Shown piece by piece: positions 22,340 through 26,211 of a stretch of DNA of 26,211 bases (positions are counted from its first letter, which is position 1; each line of letters starts with the position of its first letter). The stretch is taken from positions 1 to 26,211 of the forward strand of contig DATIYW010000283.1 in the NCBI GenBank assembly GCA_035517415.1. The letters are read 5' to 3'. A program made the position numbers and the translations under genes. The notes under the pieces are model-generated. The model had not been told where the DNA came from and did no database searches. It saw only the letters and a program-made list of their open reading frames with translations. The stretch comes from DATIYW01 sp035517415. Lineage in GTDB: Bacteria; Acidobacteriota; Thermoanaerobaculia; Thermoanaerobaculales; Thermoanaerobaculaceae.

Positions 22340-24265
22340 GTGACGAGAAACCCGGGACGGTCGCTGTACCGCAACACGGTGAGCTACTTCGGCGGGCTGG
22401 TGGTGGCCGGGAGCGCGCTGCTGATCGTGCTCTCGCTGCTGCTCCAGTTCGTGATGAAGCAGGCGAGCCCCTACCTCGGCATCTTCACCTTCCTGGTGTT
22501 CCCCGGCGTCCTCGTCTTCGGGCTGGCGATCGTCCTGCTCGGGATGGCGCGAGAGAGCCGGCGGCGGCGCCGCGTCGGCGCGATCGCCCCCGCCTACCCG
22601 AGCGTCGACCTCAACGACCCGCGCCAGCGCCGCCGCTTCAACATCGCGCTGCTCGGCGCATTCTGCCTCTTCATCCTGCTCTCGTTCGTCGCCTACCACT
22701 CGTTCCTGTTCACCGAGTCCGTGACCTTCTGCGGCCGCGTCTGCCACACCGTGATGGAGCCCGAGTACACCGCCTACCTCGCCTCGCCGCACGCCCGCGT
22801 GCGCTGCGTCGACTGCCACGTCGGCGCCGGCGCCCAGTGGTACGTCAAGTCGAAGCTGGCGGGGCTGCGCCAGGTGATCGCGGTGACGTTCCACACCTAC
22901 CCGACGCCGATCCCCGTCCCGGTCAAGAGCCTGCGCCCGGCGCGCGAGACCTGCGAGGAGTGCCACTGGCCGCAGAAGTTCTACGGCGCGCAGCTGATCC
23001 AGAACCCTCACTTCCGCTACGACGAGGCCAACACCGCGGAGCAGATCAGCCTGCTGGTGAAGACCGGCGGCGGCAGCCCGCGGCTCGGCCTCTCCGCCGG
23101 CATCCACTGGCACATGATCATCCAGAACACGACGCGCTTCGTCGCCCTCGACGAGCAGCTCGAGGACATCCCGTGGGTGTCGGTGACGGGACAGGACGGC
23201 AAGACCACCGCCTACTTCTCCACCGAATCGAAGCTGCCGAAGGAGAAGGTGGTCGCGCTGCCGCAGCACGTCATGGACTGCATGGACTGCCACAACCGGC
23301 CGACCCACATCTTCCAGGCGCCGGAGGGCGCGACCGACCGGGCGATGGCGCAGGGGCTGATCTCGCCCACCCTGCCCTGGATCAAGAAGGTCGCGGTCGA
23401 CGCGCTGGTCAAGAGCTACCCCGACCGCGCCGCCGCGCACAAGGGCATCCACGACGAGATCGAGGGGTTCTACGCCAAGCAGTACCCGGCGATCCGCGCC
23501 GCGCGCGCCGCCGAGCTCGACGACGTGGTGAAGCGGGTGTGCGACATCTACGACCGCAGCGTGTTCCCGGCGATGAAGGTGAACTGGAACAGCTACGCCT
23601 CCAACATCGGCCACCGCAACTGGCCGGGGTGCTTCCGCTGCCACGACGGCAAGCACGTGTCCGAGGACGGCAAGGTGCTGACCAACCGGTGCACCGCCTG
23701 CCACACCATGCCGCAGCGCGGCCCGCTCTCGCCGCTCGCCAGCTCGATGCCGGCCTCGAACGAGGGCTGGCACCCGTGGGAGCTCAAGGGCAAGCACGCG
23801 ACCATCCTCTGCAACCGCTGCCACGCCGCCGGCTATCGCCCGCCGACGCAGTGCGCCGAGTGCCACAAGCTCGACGCCAAGGCGCCGATGATGGACTCCG
23901 GCTGCGACACCTGCCACGCCAAGCCGCAGGAGGTCCAGCCGATCAACGACTGCAAGGGCTGCCACGACAGCCTCGGCCCGCTCCACGCCAAGGGCGGGCA
24001 CCCCGACGCCGCTTGCACCGACTGTCACAAGCCGCACACCTGGGTCGTGACCGGCCGCGACGTCTGCCTCACCTGCCACGACGACAAGAAGACGCACTAC
24101 GCCGACGGCGGCGCCTGCGCCGACTGCCACGACGACTTCAAGAGCAAGCCGGGCAAGTCGGCGATGGCGGTGCGGCCGGCGACGACGCTGCAGGCGGCGC
24201 ATACCCAGCCGCCGAGACCCGCAGCCAGCCACGGCGCCGCCCCCGCTCCGCGGACGGGCGCGTGA
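22340..24265 (+). CDS. Membrane multiheme cytochrome c, NapC/NirT-type, up to 13 hemes
   Basis: This 641-residue protein carries electrons between the quinone pool and periplasmic or outer-membrane partners. Membrane segments lie at about 16-38, 46-69 and 101-123, followed by a long periplasmic region. Twelve CXXCH heme sites start at residues 156, 205, 314, 431, 451, 491, 505, 522, 538, 559, 576 and 593. An additional C-X3-CH (CGRVCH, 131-136) occupies the place of the first NapC heme and is followed by the expected Met (CHTVM). Heme spacing is wide before 430 and tight after it, suggesting a NapC/NirT-like front and a packed heme wire behind. Start GTG 22340 has GGAGG 6 nt upstream. The next gene begins 10 bp after the stop and may be co-transcribed. 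The final 40 residues are Ala/Pro-rich. Confidence 0.9.
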   Translation: MTRNPGRSLYRNTVSYFGGLVVAGSALLIVLSLLLQFVMKQASPYLGIFTFLVFPGVLVFGLAIVLLGMARESRRRRRVGAIAPAYPSVDLNDPRQRRRFNIALLGAFCLFILLSFVAYHSFLFTESVTFCGRVCHTVMEPEYTAYLASPHARVRCVDCHVGAGAQWYVKSKLAGLRQVIAVTFHTYPTPIPVPVKSLRPARETCEECHWPQKFYGAQLIQNPHFRYDEANTAEQISLLVKTGGGSPRLGLSAGIHWHMIIQNTTRFVALDEQLEDIPWVSVTGQDGKTTAYFSTESKLPKEKVVALPQHVMDCMDCHNRPTHIFQAPEGATDRAMAQGLISPTLPWIKKVAVDALVKSYPDRAAAHKGIHDEIEGFYAKQYPAIRAARAAELDDVVKRVCDIYDRSVFPAMKVNWNSYASNIGHRNWPGCFRCHDGKHVSEDGKVLTNRCTACHTMPQRGPLSPLASSMPASNEGWHPWELKGKHATILCNRCHAAGYRPPTQCAECHKLDAKAPMMDSGCDTCHAKPQEVQPINDCKGCHDSLGPLHAKGGHPDAACTDCHKPHTWVVTGRDVCLTCHDDKKTHYADGGACADCHDDFKSKPGKSAMAVRPATTLQAAHTQPPRPAASHGAAPAPRTGA

Positions 24266-24275
24266 GGCCGCGCCC

Positions 24276-24920
24276 GTGAGCGGCAGGAGAGCGACCCACG
24301 CTGGCGCCTGGACGCGCGCGGAGGCGAAGGCGCTCGAGAAGCTGTCCGACCCCTGGCGAGTGCAGCAGTTCCTCGACGCGATCCCGTACAGCGCCGACAC
24401 GTTCTACCGCTGCCCGCGGCGCGTGCTGGGCGACCGCAAGGCGCACTGCTTCGACGGCGCGCTGTTCGCCGCCGCCGCGCTACGCCGCCTCGGCTTCCCG
24501 CCGCTCGTACTCGACATGCGCGCCGTGCGTGACGACGACCACGTGATCGCGGTGTTCCGCCGCGACGGACACTTCGGCGCCGTCGCCAAGTCGAACTTCG
24601 TCGGCCTGCGCTACCGCGAGCCGATCCACCGCACGCTGCGCGAGCTGGTGCTCTCGTACTTCGAGGACTTCTACAACGACCTCGCCGAGAAGACGCTCCG
24701 CTCCTACTCGCCGACCCTCGACCTGCAGCGCTTCGACCACCTCGACTGGGAGCGAAACGACGACGCGGCGGAGACGATCGCCGCCGCGCTCGACCGCATC
24801 CGCCACTTCCCCCTACTGACCCGCGCGCAGGAGCGATGCCTGTCGAAGCTCGACGGCCGATCCTACGAGGCCGGGATGCTCGGCCTCGACCGCGCCGGAC
24901 TCTACAAGGTGACCGATTGA
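24276..24920 (+). CDS. Transglutaminase-like cysteine protein of unknown function
   Basis: This 214-residue protein starts at GTG 24276, 10 bp after the cytochrome stop. The segment KAHCFDGALFAAAALRRLGFPPLVLDM (56-81) followed by DDDHVIAVF (86-94) and GAVAKSNF (101-108) has the Cys...His order and spacing of transglutaminase/papain-like folds, with C58 and H89 as the likely dyad and N107 a possible third residue. The second half (REPIHRTLRELVLSYFEDFYNDLAEKTLRSYS) is well-formed but unrecognised. No signal peptide is seen, so it is probably cytoplasmic. I infer a hydrolase or transferase of unknown substrate. It ends 3 bp before the convergent small gene. Confidence 0.78.
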   Translation: MSGRRATHAGAWTRAEAKALEKLSDPWRVQQFLDAIPYSADTFYRCPRRVLGDRKAHCFDGALFAAAALRRLGFPPLVLDMRAVRDDDHVIAVFRRDGHFGAVAKSNFVGLRYREPIHRTLRELVLSYFEDFYNDLAEKTLRSYSPTLDLQRFDHLDWERNDDAAETIAAALDRIRHFPLLTRAQERCLSKLDGRSYEAGMLGLDRAGLYKVTD

Positions 24921-24923
24921 CGG

Positions 24924-25100
24924 CTACTTCGGCAGCTTGAAGGACCCGTCGAGGCGGCTGACCATCTCGTCGTAGCGCCGATCGAGCTCGGCGAGCGCCT
25001 CCTCGAACGCGGGACCCTCCAGCTCCCCGTCCGTGCGCCGCCGCTCGAGCAGCGCGCGCTGGTTCTCGTACCACCGCTCGGCGTCGAAGTTGTACGTCAC
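24924..25100 (-). CDS. Small charged helical protein coupled to the RDD gene
   Basis: This 58-residue protein starts at GTG 25100, whose bases overlap the TGA stop of the RDD gene (GTGA). The sequence begins VTYNFDAERWYENQRALLERRR and continues as a charged amphipathic helix (FEEALAELDRRYDEMVSRLDG). A start earlier in the same frame would run antisense through the RDD gene in low-complexity sequence and is rejected. I know similar short proteins only as conserved unknowns. The translational coupling suggests a partner of the membrane protein. Confidence 0.7.
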   Translation of the reverse strand: MTYNFDAERWYENQRALLERRRTDGELEGPAFEEALAELDRRYDEMVSRLDGSFKLPK

Positions 25101-25858
25101 CCGCGCGCCCTGACCTTGCGGGGATCGCGGAGGACGGCGGTGTGGACGACTCGATCGTGCGCCAGCCTCCGGTTGGGGTCGCGCCAGAGATCGGCGAGTC
25201 CGACAAACAGCGTGCCGGGGATGTGCAGGTAGCCGACGAACCGCTCGAAGCTCTCCCAAAGCGTCAGCCTCTCCCCGTCGAGCCGGACGACGCGGATCCC
25301 CGCGACCCGCTTCCCGAGCGTCGCTTGCTTCCGCCCACGCGTCAGCACTCCGAAATAGAGCGCCGCGACGCCGTATAGCGCAAGGCCCCGCAGCGCCTGC
25401 GGGATCAGCCGTTCCACCGGGAACCGGACCTCCCCCTCCGCCAGCTCGGGCCGGAATTCGTCGGAGAACGACATGGCGAAGATCAGCCTGCGCTTTGCGA
25501 GCTCGTCCGCGGCGCGATCGAGCTTTCCTGCGCGCACCGCCTCGCGGACCTCGGGCGGCAGCCCCTCCGCGTCGAACCGCACGAGCAGCGGAGCCAGCTC
25601 GCGAAGCGCCGCGTGCTCCGCCGCCGGCGGCACCGAGCGCCCGCCGAAGATTAGGGTGCGCAGCGCGCCGAGCGCCTTGGGCTGGCTCACCCAAAGGCCA
25701 GCGAGCGCCGCCCCGAGCGCGACAACCAGGCTGGGCAAGACGAGCAGGCCCATGTCGATTCCGAATGCGACCGCCCGGCGACTGGGCGAAGCCAGGGGTT
25801 GGCCACGCAGTTGCTCGGCGACGACGAGGGGCTTCTCGCTCAGGTACCGCTGACCCAT
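25097..25858 (-). CDS. RDD-family membrane protein
   Basis: This is a 253-residue inner-membrane protein. The first membrane segment lies at about 29-57 and contains the Arg-Asp part of the RDD signature (SPSRRAVAFGIDMG). A soluble insert of about 110 residues follows. The second part contains the rest of the domain: ALRGLALYGVAALYFGVL, then TLGKRVAGIRVVRLDGERLTLWESFERFVGY, and DPNRRLAHDRVVHTAV at the end. RDD proteins are mostly uncharacterised, and some have been proposed as ion antiporters. The large insert is unusual for a 150-residue domain family. The frame is open to 25966, but ATG 25858 fits where the conserved-looking sequence begins. Its ribosome site (GGAG touching the ATG) is poor. 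Confidence 0.82.
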   Translation of the reverse strand: MGQRYLSEKPLVVAEQLRGQPLASPSRRAVAFGIDMGLLVLPSLVVALGAALAGLWVSQPKALGALRTLIFGGRSVPPAAEHAALRELAPLLVRFDAEGLPPEVREAVRAGKLDRAADELAKRRLIFAMSFSDEFRPELAEGEVRFPVERLIPQALRGLALYGVAALYFGVLTRGRKQATLGKRVAGIRVVRLDGERLTLWESFERFVGYLHIPGTLFVGLADLWRDPNRRLAHDRVVHTAVLRDPRKVRARG

Positions 25859-25990
25859 CTCCGGCGCACGATAGCAGACGCAACCTCCTGCGAGGAGCGC
25901 GCCCGGCAGCGAAATATTCTCGGTCCCGTCCCGCTTCCCTCGAGCAGCATCCGACAGGAAATCCACGGAAGCGGCAGGAAGGGTGGGCTC

Positions 25991-26211
25991 ATGCGCGTCT
26001 CGACCATCACAGGTGCAACCCTCGTCACCATCGCAGTGCTCGGCGGTCCGGTGGCTCTCGCCGAGTTTCCCGGCACCGACGTCATGCTGCCGGTGGTGGC
26101 GAGGATCCAGGGATCGGGCAACCCCCCGCCGCAGTTCTACTCGACCCTCTGGCTCTCCGATCTCTCCAGCTCCAATAGCGCCACGATCGAGCTCCAGTTC
26201 TACCAGCGCGA
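25991..26211 (+). CDS. Secreted protein, 5' part only (runs off the window)
   Basis: Only the first 73 codons are present. Residues 1-24 make a good signal peptide (RVSTITGATLVTIAVLGGPVALA, cleavage near LA-EF). The mature start has Val/Pro/Gln and Ser-rich beta-type sequence (VMLPVVARIQGSGNPPPQFYSTLWLSDL). GGAAGGGTGG lies a few nt before ATG 25991. The motif 'LPVVAR.QG... LW..D' recalls extracellular proteins of unknown role that I associate with Acidobacteriota, but this is memory, not proof. It is divergent from the RDD gene across 132 bp. Confidence 0.65.
   Translation, partial: MRVSTITGATLVTIAVLGGPVALAEFPGTDVMLPVVARIQGSGNPPPQFYSTLWLSDLSSSNSATIELQFYQR

Noticed and set aside
20690..24400. 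A 1236-codon minus-strand open frame across glk and the cytochrome gene
   Set aside because: Only its last 165 codons (20690-21187) look like protein, the DUF664 gene. The rest is His/Arg/Ala-rich sequence antisense to two clearly recognisable genes, a known effect of high GC at third codon positions.
1..26211. CRISPR arrays, insertion sequences, prophage or toxin-antitoxin modules
   Set aside because: No spaced direct repeats of suitable length, no transposase, integrase or phage-type frames, and no paired small toxin-antitoxin genes were recognised.

Overview
The window is a high-GC bacterial chromosome segment, densely packed and almost entirely coding, with only bases 1 to about 376 lacking a convincing gene. 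No tRNA, rRNA, CRISPR array, insertion sequence or phage gene is visible. The lineage cannot be fixed from the sequence. The GC-rich codon use, the large NapC/NirT-type multiheme cytochrome, the envC/S41/YibQ cell-envelope cluster and a secreted-protein start resembling a type I associate with Acidobacteriota suggest a GC-rich Gram-negative, perhaps an acidobacterium. That placement is inference at low confidence. An outer membrane is well supported by the TolC-type channel and the EnvC-like protein.

Layout. Bases 1-550 form an AT-richer leader with short repeats, a palindrome and a possible 33-residue membrane peptide, followed by an OsmC-family protein (555-980). On the minus strand, 5564 to 1009 is an envelope operon: a beta-lactamase-fold serine hydrolase, an EnvC-like LytM protein, an S41 protease homologue that has lost its catalytic residues, and a YibQ-type divergent polysaccharide deacetylase. 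Next come an RluA-type pseudouridine synthase and a 3-methyladenine DNA glycosylase that overlap tail to tail. The glycosylase start codon in turn overlaps that of a divergent GalE-like epimerase. An Hsp15-like S4 protein and a ZIP metal transporter are divergent. They are followed by a membrane-anchored unknown, dodecin, a small membrane-anchored coiled-coil protein, an ElyC/YdcF-type DUF218 protein and DNA polymerase IV.

Bases 13343-20655 are the best-defined functional unit: a TetR repressor with a near-consensus promoter and a palindromic operator, followed by a tightly coupled efflux operon (HlyD-type adaptor, ATPase, TolC-type channel, second ATPase, two ABC-2 permeases). It resembles E. 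coli ybhGFSR, with the double ATPase YbhF split in two and an outer-membrane channel gene inserted between the halves. The ATPases look asymmetric, with one degenerate and one canonical composite site predicted. Heptamer GGGGTCC arrays lie at two places in this operon. One of them is spanned by a 32-codon reading frame that touches the genes on both sides.

The final third carries a DUF664/DinB-like enzyme, glucokinase, a membrane cytochrome with 12 CXXCH motifs plus one CX3CH, a transglutaminase-like protein, an RDD membrane protein with a small coupled partner, and the start of a secreted protein.

At least four genes (rluA-type, S4 protein, ZIP, dinB) have a TANNNT hexamer ending exactly 6 nt before the start codon and no Shine-Dalgarno sequence. 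This is the signature expected for leaderless transcripts. I see no clearly novel multi-gene system. The strongest unusual signals are the pseudo-protease, the overlapping gene ends and starts, the asymmetric split ATPase, the heptamer arrays and the leaderless-promoter pattern.
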